64,000 bases of DNA. It comes from Psychrobacter sp. PL19. Lineage in GTDB: Bacteria > Pseudomonadota > Gammaproteobacteria > Pseudomonadales > Moraxellaceae. A program made the translations under genes and the position numbers. The stretch lies in contig NZ_JAGING010000001.1 in the NCBI RefSeq assembly GCF_017875835.1, positions 620,001 through 684,000 of the forward strand, in the 5' to 3' direction. How positions within the stretch are numbered: position 1 is the first letter of the stretch; every line of letters starts with the position of its first letter. Of the stretch, positions 15,712 to 25,382 are shown piece by piece. The notes beneath the pieces were generated by a model. That model was not told where the DNA came from and ran no database searches. It worked only from the letters and a program-made list of their open reading frames with translations.

Positions 15712-16806
15712 ATGTGGCTCTTTATTGTCTTGACCCAGTTACTGGCTGTAACAACCAGCGTTATTCTATGGTGGTTGATCCAACCAAAACGTCCCGTCAG
15801 TAAAATTATTATCGTCTTGAGCATTTTTATCGTCAATAACCTCGCTCTCATTTATGGACTGAGTGAGTTTTGGCGTGAGCGCTTCTACGTCTATTTAGTG
15901 GTCAGTATATTGCAAGGTTTTATGGTGTATGCCGCCTTGATAACCGCTGCTGTCGCCCTATTCTATAGTCAGATTATCAAACGACCCTCTCGCCCCAAGC
16001 TTATACGCGCTATTGCCGCCCTGAGTTATATGGGTATCGTTGGTTTAGCGGTATTTAATGCGTACTCTCCAGTGGTTCATCGTCTAACTGTGACTACGGA
16101 TAAGCCTTTAGATAAACCCATGACTATGGCGTTAGTCTCTGATACACATTTGGGTAGGTGGTTTGGCAATCGACAGTTGGACCAGCTGGTTAGTCTCATC
16201 GATGCACAAAATCCTGATGTGGTGGTGCTGGCAGGCGATATTATGAATGACAGTACTGCTGCTTATGATAAGACTAATATGCACGCGTACTTATCAAAGC
16301 TACAGGCGCCACTGGGGGTCTATGCGGTATTGGGCAATCATGATTATTCAGGTAATCAAGTCGCAATTGCTACAGCGATTACGCGCGCTGGAATCAAGGT
16401 GATTGATAATAAGAGTGTGTATTTAGATGATGCCGTATGGTTGGTTGGCCGTTCCGATGCTACCGATCCCAAGCCCCGCAAACTAGCGGCAGATCTGCTA
16501 ACACCGATTGATACCGATAAGCCGGTGATATTTTTGGAACATGCCCTTTGGTCGATCAATGAGATAAGTGCCTTACCAATAGACTTGCATCTGTCGGGGC
16601 ATACTCATGGTGGACAAATGTTTCCGTTAACGGAACTGATTCAGATGTTTACGCCATTAGTTTATGGTGCCAAGTCGATTGATGATACGCAATTTTTAGT
16701 AACCTCAGGTTATGGGTTTGGTGCTGTACCCTTTAGACTGGGTACTCGCGCTGAAATTTGGCTAATTACGTTACAGTCAACTATATCGCCCCCTTTAAAA
16801 AGTTAA
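15712..16806 (+). CDS. Membrane-anchored metallophosphoesterase (paralogue 1)
   Basis: 364 residues. About four N-terminal hydrophobic segments (residues 1-125) are followed by a calcineurin-like phosphoesterase domain facing either side of the membrane. Metal-binding motifs are all present: SDTHLGR (D-x-H), AGDIMND (GD), GNHDYSG (GNHD) and SGHTHGGQMFP (GHxH). The family resembles YaeI/YkuE-type enzymes, some of which hydrolyse UDP-diacylglucosamine or other phosphoesters; the substrate here is not known. The next gene is a clear paralogue with the same topology, separated by a 138-bp repeat. The start has only a weak ribosome site. Confidence 0.88.
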   Translation: MWLFIVLTQLLAVTTSVILWWLIQPKRPVSKIIIVLSIFIVNNLALIYGLSEFWRERFYVYLVVSILQGFMVYAALITAAVALFYSQIIKRPSRPKLIRAIAALSYMGIVGLAVFNAYSPVVHRLTVTTDKPLDKPMTMALVSDTHLGRWFGNRQLDQLVSLIDAQNPDVVVLAGDIMNDSTAAYDKTNMHAYLSKLQAPLGVYAVLGNHDYSGNQVAIATAITRAGIKVIDNKSVYLDDAVWLVGRSDATDPKPRKLAADLLTPIDTDKPVIFLEHALWSINEISALPIDLHLSGHTHGGQMFPLTELIQMFTPLVYGAKSIDDTQFLVTSGYGFGAVPFRLGTRAEIWLITLQSTISPPLKS

Positions 16807-16823
16807 CGTTATGATAATGAATA

Positions 16824-16961
16824 TATAGTCAATGAAAAGTAATATCGATACATAACCTACTGCTGGCATAAGTTTTTCTTGCTTGCTGTGCCTACGCAGA
16901 CAGAGGCTGCAAAAAGCGTATACCAGCAGTACCATAGCGTTTTTAAGGTATTTTAACTATA
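16824..16961 (+). repeat. 138-bp TATAGT repeat, copy 3
   Basis: Begins TATAGTCAATGAAAAG, ends AAGGTATTTTAACTATA; the inverse orientation of copies 1 and 2. It lies between the two metallophosphoesterase paralogues. Confidence 0.92.
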
Positions 16962-17008
16962 GAGTGGTTGTCATAATAAATATGGAATAATTATAGATAG
17001 GACAGAGT

Positions 17009-18154
17009 ATGCGCTACGTATTTTTCACAGTCATTATTGTCTTACTACAGCTGTTTAGTCTGGGTGCGGCGCTAAGCTTACAATGGTGGCTGCAGCCTTG
17101 GATGTCATCAACACTGCAAACCATAGTATGGATTACAGTATTTGTCATCACCAATGGCTTATTGCTACTGAGCGTCAGTAAGCTACTTGCTAATAGCTAT
17201 CGTTGGGTAAGTGGCTGGCTGCTAGTATTGCACTTTATGATGCTCGCTGCTCTAGCAACCTGGTTGTTGTATGGCAGCTATTTATTGATAATGTTTCTGA
17301 GTGATATTCCTAACTACTCTGAGACCCTTGCTTTTGGACTACGAGTATTGGCTTTAATAGTATTTGTGGGTCTGTTCGTTTACGCCTTATATAGCGCTTA
17401 TGTCCCAGTAGTGCGCCATCGAACTATCAATATCAATAAACTCATGCAAGGGCAACTACGTATCGCCGTGGCAAGCGACTTACATCTAGGGCGCCTATTC
17501 GGTAGTGGTGCTATTGATAGATTGCGGCATCTTGTTACCCGTCATCAGGCTGATATGCTCTTGATGCCAGGTGATATTATGGATGACAATACCCAGGCGT
17601 TCATGGCTTATAATATGATGGAAAATTTAGTCAATTTGGGTGCTGGTCTGCCATATGGTATTTATGCCACGCTAGGCAATCACGACTTATATGGTCATGA
17701 ACAAAGCATTAGCAGCACCCTACGCGACGCGGGTGTGCAGTTATTAAATGATGACGTGCTGCGAATAGAGCATCAAGGCCAAGCGATTTGGTTAGTGGGT
17801 CGCTTTGACAACCACAAACACCAGCGGGTGGCGACCACTGAGCTATTAGCACAGGTTAATATCACTGAGCCAGTAATAATGTTAGACCATAGACCTAGCG
17901 ATATTACTGAGCATAGTAAACTACCGATTGATTTACAGGTCTCAGGACATACTCATAACGGGCAAGTATTCCCTGCTAACTTTATTGTCAAAGCTATCAA
18001 TCGTTTGGGCTATGGCTACGAAGCCATTGGTCAAGGACACTTTGTGGTGTCATCTGGTTACGGCTTTTGGGGCATACCGTTTCGCCTAGGATCAAGATCT
18101 GAGATTTGGTTATTAACTGTTCAGACCGCGCCGTCGGTTGCCGTACAAAGCTGA
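17009..18154 (+). CDS. Membrane-anchored metallophosphoesterase (paralogue 2)
   Basis: 381 residues with the same plan as the preceding gene: four hydrophobic segments up to about residue 135, then a phosphoesterase domain with ASDLHLGRLF, MPGDIMDDN, LGNHDLYGHE and SGHTHNGQVFP. All metal ligands are kept, so both copies are probably active. The GGACAGAG upstream of the ATG is a fair ribosome site. The last 34 bp overlap the 3' end of the convergent esterase gene. The N-terminal regions have diverged more than the catalytic domains, which suggests an old tandem duplication. Confidence 0.88.
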   Translation: MRYVFFTVIIVLLQLFSLGAALSLQWWLQPWMSSTLQTIVWITVFVITNGLLLLSVSKLLANSYRWVSGWLLVLHFMMLAALATWLLYGSYLLIMFLSDIPNYSETLAFGLRVLALIVFVGLFVYALYSAYVPVVRHRTININKLMQGQLRIAVASDLHLGRLFGSGAIDRLRHLVTRHQADMLLMPGDIMDDNTQAFMAYNMMENLVNLGAGLPYGIYATLGNHDLYGHEQSISSTLRDAGVQLLNDDVLRIEHQGQAIWLVGRFDNHKHQRVATTELLAQVNITEPVIMLDHRPSDITEHSKLPIDLQVSGHTHNGQVFPANFIVKAINRLGYGYEAIGQGHFVVSSGYGFWGIPFRLGSRSEIWLLTVQTAPSVAVQS

Positions 18155-19398
18155 TGCACAAAGTTAGCAAACTCATCAATAATATAATCAGTCTCGCACC
18201 CGATACCTTGATGAACGCTCATTAAATGAATAAAGCCATGCGGCGCGCCAAGCACAGTATGAGTTTGCACGTTAATGCCCTTATCTTGTAGCTGCTGGGC
18301 ATAAACCAATGCTTCATCTCGCAAGATATCCAGTTCAGCCGCAACGATATAGCTTGGACACATTTGTGTGTGGCCACCATGAATCACTGACACCAGAGGA
18401 TGCGATTGGGGTAAGTTACTGTGCTTAATGTAAGCGGTATTAAATACTTCAGCATCTTCGTGATCGAGTAGCAATCCTTGGCCGTAAAGCGCCCAGCTTG
18501 AATATTCGGCGTCATAGTCAGTAACAGGATAGAGTGGCAGCTGTGCTAGTGGTGTTGGTAAATTCTGAACCAAGGCTCTAAAAGCCTCATCGACCGTCTG
18601 ATCTTCATCAATATTTTGCCACAGGGCATCAATAGGCTTGATGACTTGCTGTGCGACTAATGCGGCCAAGCAACCACCTGCGCTATCACCTGATAACACA
18701 ATACGCGATGGTGACGCACCAAGCGTTTGGCAGTGCTCAGTGAGCCATGCATAAGCTGCGATACAGTCTTTGAGGGCTGTTGGGGCGGTGTGTTCAGGTG
18801 CTAATCGATAATCAACACTGACTACCGCCCAGCCGGTTTGGGTACAGACGGTATGGCAAAACTCATGATGGGTATCAAGATCTCCGATACAAAATCCACC
18901 ACCATGAAAAAACAGCATAACGACTTCATCAAGGTTCTGTTTATGCTTTTGGATAGTGTCAGATCCAGCTTGATAACAGCGAACAGTCATATCACCGCCA
19001 TCGGCATCAGCAATAGTTTCGTCTTGCCAGCTCACACTACTAATATTTTTACCATTACTTTTTTGCTGCCAGACGTTAGGCGCTTGCAATGAGACTGCGT
19101 CAGCACCAAATTTCCTTCTTAACTTAGACAAGTTGTCGAGCGTTAATGGCCGCTTGAGCTTGTTGCTAATAGCCAGTATCAGGCGCAAATGGGCATCAGC
19201 ATGAGGATATTGCTCAGCAGCTGATGCTTTTAGATGGTAGTTAAGACGTTCAAGCGCGGGTGTCGGTAGCTTACCCAATCCTTTCAATATATAGTGCATG
19301 GCATGCTGTTGATAGGTACGTGCAGGTATCTTAGTTTTGGCAGTCTCAACTGTTTTTGTCACTAAGGTATTGAGTGATGATATCGGTAGAATAGGCAT
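18121..19398 (-). CDS. Alpha/beta hydrolase, hormone-sensitive lipase (family IV) esterase
   Basis: 425 residues. The oxyanion motif HGGGF lies at 165-169, the nucleophile S239 in LSGDSAGG, the acid D357 in AELDILRDE and the catalytic H387 in GAPHGFIH. This is the complete catalytic set of the HSL/bacterial family IV carboxylesterases. An N-terminal cap of about 130 residues precedes the core. No signal peptide is evident, so it is probably cytoplasmic. The physiological ester is unknown. The gene converges on and overlaps the metallophosphoesterase by 34 bp. Confidence 0.92.
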   Translation of the reverse strand: MPILPISSLNTLVTKTVETAKTKIPARTYQQHAMHYILKGLGKLPTPALERLNYHLKASAAEQYPHADAHLRLILAISNKLKRPLTLDNLSKLRRKFGADAVSLQAPNVWQQKSNGKNISSVSWQDETIADADGGDMTVRCYQAGSDTIQKHKQNLDEVVMLFFHGGGFCIGDLDTHHEFCHTVCTQTGWAVVSVDYRLAPEHTAPTALKDCIAAYAWLTEHCQTLGASPSRIVLSGDSAGGCLAALVAQQVIKPIDALWQNIDEDQTVDEAFRALVQNLPTPLAQLPLYPVTDYDAEYSSWALYGQGLLLDHEDAEVFNTAYIKHSNLPQSHPLVSVIHGGHTQMCPSYIVAAELDILRDEALVYAQQLQDKGINVQTHTVLGAPHGFIHLMSVHQGIGCETDYIIDEFANFVHQLCTATDGAV

Positions 19399-19707
19399 AA
19401 CGTTCCTTGTTTAATCAATATTTAATCAGTTTTAGTACTATTTGATGATACCAGTAGCACGTTGCCATAAACGACTCTTTTTTATTGTGAACTGATTGTA
19501 TTATTGTCGATGCTAGGGGAGTGCTTACTTAGTTGTTAATTGCGTCAGTTGCTATTTATATTTTAAATAGAATAACTATTTCAGCTAAAGTAAAAAATTC
19601 ATCACCCTTAGGCTTGAAATTCATCCTCATCACCTTTATCAAGCAGCTATTGAGTCCTCTTTAGAAGACGTAAGTATAATAATCATCATAAAACATAAGG
19701 AGTTATC
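19399..19707. other. 309-bp intergenic region upstream of grpE
   Basis: Divergent promoter region for the esterase gene and grpE. Apart from the heat-shock-like promoter listed separately, nothing is recognised. Confidence 0.5.
19613..19640 (+). promoter_or_regulatory. Possible sigma-32 promoter of grpE
   Basis: CTTGAAA (19613-19619) matches the sigma-32 -35 element exactly. CACCTTTAT about 12 bases later is only a partial match to CCCCATNTA. Position (about 70 bp before the grpE start) and target fit; the -10 match is weak. Confidence 0.4.
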
Positions 19708-20313
19708 ATGAGCGAGCAAGCCCCAAACCAAGAATTTGACACCCAAGAGCCAAAAACGGTACAAAGTAACATTGATCGCGAAGAAAGTGTGTTAGCAGAA
19801 ACTTTAGAAGAGTTTGACCCTGAAAACAACTCAGCTGAGAGCGTGACTATCGACAATGACATTGATCTTCAGGCTTTTGCAGCTCGTATCGCTGAGCTAG
19901 AAGGCGAAGTGAAGCAAGCTAAAGAAGGCACGGCGCGTGCCAATGCCGAAGCTTATAATGCGCAAAAACGTATGGAACAAGAAGCGGATAAAAGTAAAAA
20001 ATTCGCGTTACAGAAGTTTGCCAGAGAGCTGTTAGAAGTAGTCGATAACCTAGAGCGTGCGGTTGAGAATGCGGATGCTAATGATCCCGTCGCCGAAGGG
20101 GTGACACTCACTCACAAAGCACTGCTCAGTGTACTCAATAAAAATGGCGTTGATGTGGTTGATCCACAAGGCGAGAAGTTCAACGCTGATTTTCATGAAG
20201 CGGTGGGTATTGATCCAGACGCTGAAGCCGACACCGTCGGTACGGTTTTGCAAAAAGGCTACAGCTTAAATGGCCGCCTACTACGTCCGGCTATGGTACG
20301 TGTCGGTCAATAA
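19708..20313 (+). CDS. grpE: Nucleotide exchange factor GrpE
   Basis: Co-chaperone that releases ADP from DnaK. 201 residues: an acidic, disordered N terminus (1-50), a long coiled-coil helix (about 52-105, AARIAELEGEVKQAKEGTARANAEAYNAQKR-type heptads) and the C-terminal beta domain with the family signature ending GYSLNGRLLRPAMVRVG. AAGGAG lies 7 bases before the ATG. dnaK follows after 288 bp with its own promoter-like sequence. Confidence 0.97.
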   Translation: MSEQAPNQEFDTQEPKTVQSNIDREESVLAETLEEFDPENNSAESVTIDNDIDLQAFAARIAELEGEVKQAKEGTARANAEAYNAQKRMEQEADKSKKFALQKFARELLEVVDNLERAVENADANDPVAEGVTLTHKALLSVLNKNGVDVVDPQGEKFNADFHEAVGIDPDAEADTVGTVLQKGYSLNGRLLRPAMVRVGQ

Positions 20314-20408
20314 GCGTCACATTCAGAGCAACAAAACTAACAAACCCTATTAAAAGTAAGGGTATTGACAAAACTTCACATAAAAGAAAATATTTGTAGG
20401 GTCATTGA

Positions 20409-20438
20409 CTTGAAAAAACGACCGTGCAAACCGATATA
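20409..20438 (+). promoter_or_regulatory. Possible sigma-32 promoter of dnaK
   Basis: CTTGAAA (20409-20415), a 15-base spacer, then CCGATATA (20431-20438), resembling the sigma-32 pattern CTTGAAA-N12-15-CCCCATNT. It lies in the 288-bp grpE-dnaK gap, about 165 bp before the dnaK start, so the leader would be long. Confidence 0.5.
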
Positions 20439-20601
20439 AAGCAGCAAGTGACCCGTTACGGTCTGATATGCCAAGCCAAGTGCAGGCAGTACGCTCTAAC
20501 AAGCATAGGTAATAAGCTTAGTTAAAGGGGCGTAGATACCTTAGTACGGCTGGCAATACATATAAACATTGAACCATCAAAACAAATTGGAGTAATTAAT
20601 T

Positions 20602-22551
20602 ATGGGTAAAGTAATAGGTATTGATTTAGGTACAACTAACTCATGTGTGGCAGTGATGGAAGGCGATAAAGTCAAAATCATTGAAAATGCTGAAGGCACA
20701 CGTACTACCCCCTCAATTGTCGCTTATAAAGACGATGAGATCTTGGTCGGTCAGTCAGCCAAGCGCCAAGCAGTAACCAACCCGAACAAAACCTTATTTG
20801 CGATTAAGCGTCTGATTGGTCGTCGTTTTGATGACAAAGTCGTGCAAAAAGATATCGGCATGGTTCCTTATAAAATTGTCAAAGCTGACAATGGTGATGC
20901 TTGGGTCGAGATTAATGATAAAAAATTAGCGCCACCACAGGTGTCTGCTGAAATCTTGAAAAAAATGAAAAAGACCGCTGAAGACTATCTGGGCGAAGCC
21001 GTTACCGAAGCCGTCGTTACCGTTCCTGCTTACTTTAATGACTCACAGCGTCAAGCGACTAAAGATGCGGGTAAAATTGCCGGTCTTGATGTAAAACGTA
21101 TTATCAACGAACCAACTGCCGCCGCTCTTGCTTACGGCATGGACAAAAAAGAAGGCGATCGCACTATCGCTGTCTATGACTTAGGTGGTGGTACTTTTGA
21201 CGTATCAATCATCGAAATCGCTGACGTTGATGGCGAGCAGCAGTTTGAAGTACTGGCAACTAACGGTGATACCTTCCTTGGCGGCGAAGACTTTGATTCA
21301 GCATTGATTGATTATTTAGTAAGCGAATTCAAAAAAGATCAAGACGTGAACCTAAAAGGTGACTCGTTAGCGATGCAGCGTCTCAAAGAAGCCGCAGAAA
21401 AAGCGAAAATTGAGTTATCAAGTGCCCAAAGCACTGAAGTTAACCTGCCATATATTACCGCTGACAGCAATGGTCCTAAGCATTTAGTAGTAACAATCAG
21501 CCGTTCAAAATTAGAGAGCCTAACCGAAGCATTGGTTGAGCGTACCATGGGCCCTTGTAAGATTGCTATTGATGACGCTGGGCTAAAAACCAGTGAAATT
21601 GATGATGTTATTTTAGTGGGTGGCCAGACTCGTATGCCACTAGTACAGCAAAAAGTACAAGAATTCTTCGGTCAAGAGCCACGCAAAGACGTGAACCCTG
21701 ACGAAGCAGTCGCTGCTGGTGCCGCGATTCAAGGTGCGGTATTGTCTGGTGAAAAAACGGATGTTCTATTGCTTGATGTGACGCCATTGACCCTTGGTAT
21801 CGAAACCATGGGTGGGGTGCTAACGCCAATCATTGAGAAGAACACCATGATTCCGACTAAGAAATCACAGGTATTCTCAACGGCTGAAGACAACCAGCCA
21901 GCGGTGACTATTCAGGTGTTCCAAGGTGAGCGCAAGATTGCTCAGCAGAATAAACAGCTTGGCCGTTTTGACTTGACTGATATTCCACCAGCACCACGTG
22001 GCCTGCCACAAATCGAAGTGACTTTTGATATCAACGCTGATGGCATCATGAATATTTCAGCGACCGATAAAGGTACTGGTAAAGCACAAAGCATCCAGAT
22101 TAAAGCGGATTCTGGCTTGTCGGACGAAGAAGTCGAACAAATGGTACAAGACGCTGAAGCTAATGCGGCTGAAGATGAAAAATTCGCCAACCTAGCTCAA
22201 GTTCGTAACGAAGCGGATGGTCGTATCCATGCGATACAAAAAGCGTTAAAAGATGCGGAAGACAAAGTATCTGAAGACGAGAAATCAGCAGTAGAGACGG
22301 CTATCTCTGAGCTTGAAATGGCTGCCAAAGAAGACGATCATGATGATATCAAAGCCAAGCTCGAAGCATTGGACAATGCCTTCTTGCCGGTCAGCCAAAA
22401 GATTTATGGTGATGCCAGCGCGGGTGCTGAAGGTATGGATCCAAGCCAGTTCCAAGACGGCGCAGATGCAACAGCTGATGACAATCAAGCTGATGATGAC
22501 GTGGTTGATGCTGAGTTCACTGAAGTGGACGAAGAAGAGAAGAAGAAGTAG
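20602..22551 (+). CDS. dnaK: Molecular chaperone DnaK (Hsp70)
   Basis: ATP-dependent chaperone working with GrpE and DnaJ. 649 residues: ATPase domain with [13 protein letters not shown] (5-17), phosphate loops [13 protein letters not shown] and [11 protein letters not shown], the hydrophobic linker [17 protein letters not shown], substrate domain (about 390-500), helical lid and an acidic C-terminal tail ending in [14 protein letters not shown] precedes the ATG. dnaJ does not follow; a terminator and a decayed repeat do, so dnaJ must be elsewhere. Confidence 0.99.
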   Translation: MGKVIGIDLGTTNSCVAVMEGDKVKIIENAEGTRTTPSIVAYKDDEILVGQSAKRQAVTNPNKTLFAIKRLIGRRFDDKVVQKDIGMVPYKIVKADNGDAWVEINDKKLAPPQVSAEILKKMKKTAEDYLGEAVTEAVVTVPAYFNDSQRQATKDAGKIAGLDVKRIINEPTAAALAYGMDKKEGDRTIAVYDLGGGTFDVSIIEIADVDGEQQFEVLATNGDTFLGGEDFDSALIDYLVSEFKKDQDVNLKGDSLAMQRLKEAAEKAKIELSSAQSTEVNLPYITADSNGPKHLVVTISRSKLESLTEALVERTMGPCKIAIDDAGLKTSEIDDVILVGGQTRMPLVQQKVQEFFGQEPRKDVNPDEAVAAGAAIQGAVLSGEKTDVLLLDVTPLTLGIETMGGVLTPIIEKNTMIPTKKSQVFSTAEDNQPAVTIQVFQGERKIAQQNKQLGRFDLTDIPPAPRGLPQIEVTFDINADGIMNISATDKGTGKAQSIQIKADSGLSDEEVEQMVQDAEANAAEDEKFANLAQVRNEADGRIHAIQKALKDAEDKVSEDEKSAVETAISELEMAAKEDDHDDIKAKLEALDNAFLPVSQKIYGDASAGAEGMDPSQFQDGADATADDNQADDDVVDAEFTEVDEEEKKK

Positions 22552-22608
22552 TCTTTTAAAAAAGCTTGTTTTCTAAAAGTCAGTATTTAACAGTTATACA
22601 TTAAGAAT

Positions 22609-22640
22609 AAAAAAACGCACTTCTCGAGGTGCGTTTTTTT
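22609..22640 (+). terminator. Rho-independent terminator of dnaK
   Basis: AAAAACGCAC (22611-22620), 8-base loop, GTGCGTTTTTTT (22629-22640); about 60 bp after the dnaK stop. The A-tract makes it usable from both strands. Confidence 0.9.
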
Positions 22641-22788
22641 ATGGCTGTTTTAAAAAGTGAAATGGTAAGTTATATGGTTACGTATGGCAGGTGACATTTT
22701 TCTCGTTTGCTGTGTGACCGCGTCATTTTTCGAGCCTGCAAAAATTTCTCCCAGCCATACTGACTCTTTCTTAAAGTGGGGCAGCTAT
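22640..22788 (+). repeat. Decayed member of the TATAGT repeat family
   Basis: TATGGCTGTTTTAAAAAG at the left and CTTAAAGTGGGGCAGCTAT at the right match the ends of the 146-bp elements. The centre TCTCGTTTGCTGTG...CGAGCCTGCAAAAA matches their hairpin arms. Many substitutions are present. The bioC stop codon (CTA on the plus strand at 22785-22787) lies inside its right end. Confidence 0.65.
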
Positions 22789-23702
22789 GCCTTAATCGCA
22801 TTAATTATTAGCACTTCATAGGTCAAATTGACGCAAGGCTGACCACTCTCATCTTGTCCCGAAAACTGCTGCCAATAGTCCACTTCAAACTGTTGTAGTC
22901 GTGCCCTTGTCCATCTGAACGGCTTGGTATTTTCTGAGGTATTGTTTGCTGAAATACTGCTTGGTGAATGAACTTGCATTGGTGTCAGTGTCTGTACTTG
23001 AGTTCGATTGGTCGAAACGCCGGTGAGCTTCATGTGTTTAAGCACATCGTAAGGGCGGGAAAATTGTAAATCAAAGCGTTGGATGGATAATTGGCTATTT
23101 TCAAAACCAGCGTTGTCCAATGCCAGTTGCCATGCCTCGTTAGAGGGATATGTTAATCCCTGACCTGTTAGCGCTTTTATTTGCAAAAAGTTATTCGGGG
23201 TAAACGTATTAAATAGCAACTGTCCACCAGACTGTAGGCGACTAAATGATTGCTGTATAACCCTCAAAGGGTCATCGAACCACTGCACGGCATTAGCACT
23301 AATAATTAAGCTGTGCATATCATTCAACGTACCACCTAAATTCATAGTTTCAGCATCGCCAATCGCTATCTTGGCTGTTGGTAATAGTAACTGTAGGGTC
23401 GCTGTTTGCTGAGCAGATAGCTCGTTAATGGTCCATTGCGTGCTCTTTAGGTGGGCCGCTAGTAGGCGGGTCATCTGTCCTGTACCTGCGCCAATCTCTA
23501 GCACGCTTTCTTGATTATGGTGGGCAATATTGGCTAATAAAAGCTGACAAACCTTCTGCTGAACATCGGCATGCCGCTCATAATCGTTAGCACGAGCAAA
23601 ATGATGAGCGATAGTTTGCTTTCTGACACTAAGACCGCACTGTGCGCTTTTATATGACATAGAGTGTGTTTTATCCAAATAAATTTGTTGGGTCAATAAC
23701 AT
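22785..23702 (-). CDS. bioC: Malonyl-[acyl-carrier protein] O-methyltransferase BioC
   Basis: SAM-dependent methylation of malonyl-ACP, which starts pimelate synthesis for biotin. 305 residues of class I methyltransferase fold: HFARANDYERHADVQ near the N terminus (the family's typical start region), SAM loop VLEIGAGTGQMTRLL (about 59-73), ANAVQWFDDP, and a C-terminal family region. The start is uncertain: the ATG 42 bases inside (MSYKSAQCG) is also possible and neither has a ribosome site. bioF lies just upstream on the same strand, so bioF-bioC are probably cotranscribed. The stop codon lies inside a repeat element. Confidence 0.88.
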   Translation of the reverse strand: MLLTQQIYLDKTHSMSYKSAQCGLSVRKQTIAHHFARANDYERHADVQQKVCQLLLANIAHHNQESVLEIGAGTGQMTRLLAAHLKSTQWTINELSAQQTATLQLLLPTAKIAIGDAETMNLGGTLNDMHSLIISANAVQWFDDPLRVIQQSFSRLQSGGQLLFNTFTPNNFLQIKALTGQGLTYPSNEAWQLALDNAGFENSQLSIQRFDLQFSRPYDVLKHMKLTGVSTNRTQVQTLTPMQVHSPSSISANNTSENTKPFRWTRARLQQFEVDYWQQFSGQDESGQPCVNLTYEVLIINAIKA

Positions 23703-23745
23703 AAGTCATGTAAATGCTAAGGCGTTTAAACACTGAGGCTTTCAA

Positions 23746-23820
23746 TTGTAGAACACCCAATCGTAGAATACCCAATCGTAGAACACCCAATCGTAGAATA
23801 CCTAATCACAGAATAGCTAA
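23746..23820. repeat. 5 x 15-bp tandem repeat between bioF and bioC
   Basis: Five units of the type TCGTAGAATACCCAA (with TA/CA alternation) that fill the bioF-bioC gap right up to the bioF stop codon at 23821. The unit length and copy number equal those of the repeats inside the kinase gene and dprA, although the sequences differ. Confidence 0.92.
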
Positions 23821-25080
23821 TTATAAATGCTTTATCAGCCGCTGGCAGTCCTCGTCAGTCAGCGCCGCGTTCATCACCAATCGGATGCGCGCAGTATTTG
23901 CAGGAACAGTAGGCGGTCTAATGGGCAAGGCATAAAACCCAGCATCTTGTAGCTGTTGAGCCTTGGCTATAGTGCTGGCGTTATCCCCTAATATATAGGG
24001 CACGATAGGTGAGTCATAACTCATTTGTGGAATGAATGAGGCGTCGTCGTGTTGCTGATTGACCGCTTGTCTGACATGCTGACTGAGCTGTAATGATAAC
24101 CTTGCCAAGTGCTGGCGCTGATTATTTAACTGCGGCATTTTTGCCAAAATAAAGCGCGTCCAAGCATGGTTGATGGGTGGTAGCGCGGTACTAAATATAA
24201 GCGGACGCATATGGTTAATCAGCCATTGTCTAACCACGTCATCACAAAGAATATAAGCCCCCACTGAGGTAAAAGCTTTACCAAAAGTACCCACTAAATA
24301 ATCGATATCTATTAGGGTCTGCGTTTCTTCTGCCAACCCTAAGCCTTGATTGCCTAGGACTCCAGTGGCATGTGCCTCATCTACATACAGTTCAATGCGG
24401 CTATCTACAGCTTTTAATTGTATTAATTTGTGTAAGTCGGCGCGGTCGCCATCCATACTAAAGATGCTTTCTGTTACGATAATGATCCGTTCAACGGTAG
24501 CGTCAGCTCGTTCAATCATAAGTGCTAACTGTTGATAATCATTATGTCGATAACGCCGATAGGCACACAACTTGCTTTGGCTGAGGCGTATTCCATCGAT
24601 GATACTGGCATGTACCAATTTGTCAGCTAAGATGAGCGTTTTGACGGGCAAAGCGGTCAGTGCTGGCAGGATACCAATATTGGCATGATAGCCACTGTTG
24701 ATTACCAGAGCAGATTTTGAAGGGGTTTTTGAAAGAGACTTATCCTGTAACGGGTCTGCTGCTGCCTGATACCACTGCTGTAACTCAGCTTCAAGTGCTT
24801 GTAATTGCTCATCGTTACCCGTCAGTAGCCGCGAAGAAGTGGCACTCATTTTAGGCATTGGTCGCAGTGATGGCTGTTGTATCTGTGTCAGAAATTCTAC
24901 CTGCAACTCACTATCGCCACCTAAGCCTAGATAATCATTACTGGCAACATTAAGCAGCTTCTTGCCCTTATCAATAATATAGGGGCCTTGATGCTCAAGA
25001 TTAGGTAATTGGCGGTATTGCTGAGAGACCTTGAGAGAATCAAGCGCTTCTTGTAAACGAGTCGTGATTGGATTGGCCAT
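23821..25080 (-). CDS. bioF: 8-amino-7-oxononanoate synthase
   Basis: PLP enzyme joining pimeloyl-ACP and L-alanine in biotin synthesis. Using the start at 25080 (MANPITTRLQEAL), 419 residues: SNDYLGLG (47-54), SSRLLTGND, DEAHATGVLG (234-243) and the PLP lysine K268 in GTFGKAFTS. C-terminal RPPTVPANTARIRL binds the substrate. GAAGGGC lies upstream of the 25080 ATG, whereas the ATG at 25119 has no ribosome site, so the shorter form is chosen. An extra segment (about 105-123) is absent from typical BioF. Confidence 0.93.
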   Translation of the reverse strand: MANPITTRLQEALDSLKVSQQYRQLPNLEHQGPYIIDKGKKLLNVASNDYLGLGGDSELQVEFLTQIQQPSLRPMPKMSATSSRLLTGNDEQLQALEAELQQWYQAAADPLQDKSLSKTPSKSALVINSGYHANIGILPALTALPVKTLILADKLVHASIIDGIRLSQSKLCAYRRYRHNDYQQLALMIERADATVERIIIVTESIFSMDGDRADLHKLIQLKAVDSRIELYVDEAHATGVLGNQGLGLAEETQTLIDIDYLVGTFGKAFTSVGAYILCDDVVRQWLINHMRPLIFSTALPPINHAWTRFILAKMPQLNNQRQHLARLSLQLSQHVRQAVNQQHDDASFIPQMSYDSPIVPYILGDNASTIAKAQQLQDAGFYALPIRPPTVPANTARIRLVMNAALTDEDCQRLIKHL

Positions 25081-25382
25081 TTTTTGTTGCCCTTCGATAT
25101 TTTCTCTATTTTCACACATTATGACTATTAAAATATCGTTGAATAGACAGAGATTTATTACATAAATCTAGCGGTTGTAACAAAAGATTTCATATCTAGG
25201 CCTTTGTAACTTGAGTGCTGACAAACACTTGCAAAAATTAACTGTCATACCATCAAACACTGACAGAGTATAAGAAATACTTTGTTACTATGTATACATC
25301 GTTAGCAAACAAGGCGATATGGCTATAACAGCCTGTATAAATAAATAACTTGTTTGTCAAAATTGATTTTAAGGAGATGACG

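Noticed and set aside
16824-16961. Insertion sequence or tRNA-like gene in the 138-bp repeat
   Set aside because: No open frame, no cloverleaf; only short terminal repeats and a central hairpin.
23746-23820. CRISPR array reading of the five 15-bp units between bioF and bioC
   Set aside because: Units are directly adjacent with no unique spacers and are too short; this is a simple tandem repeat.
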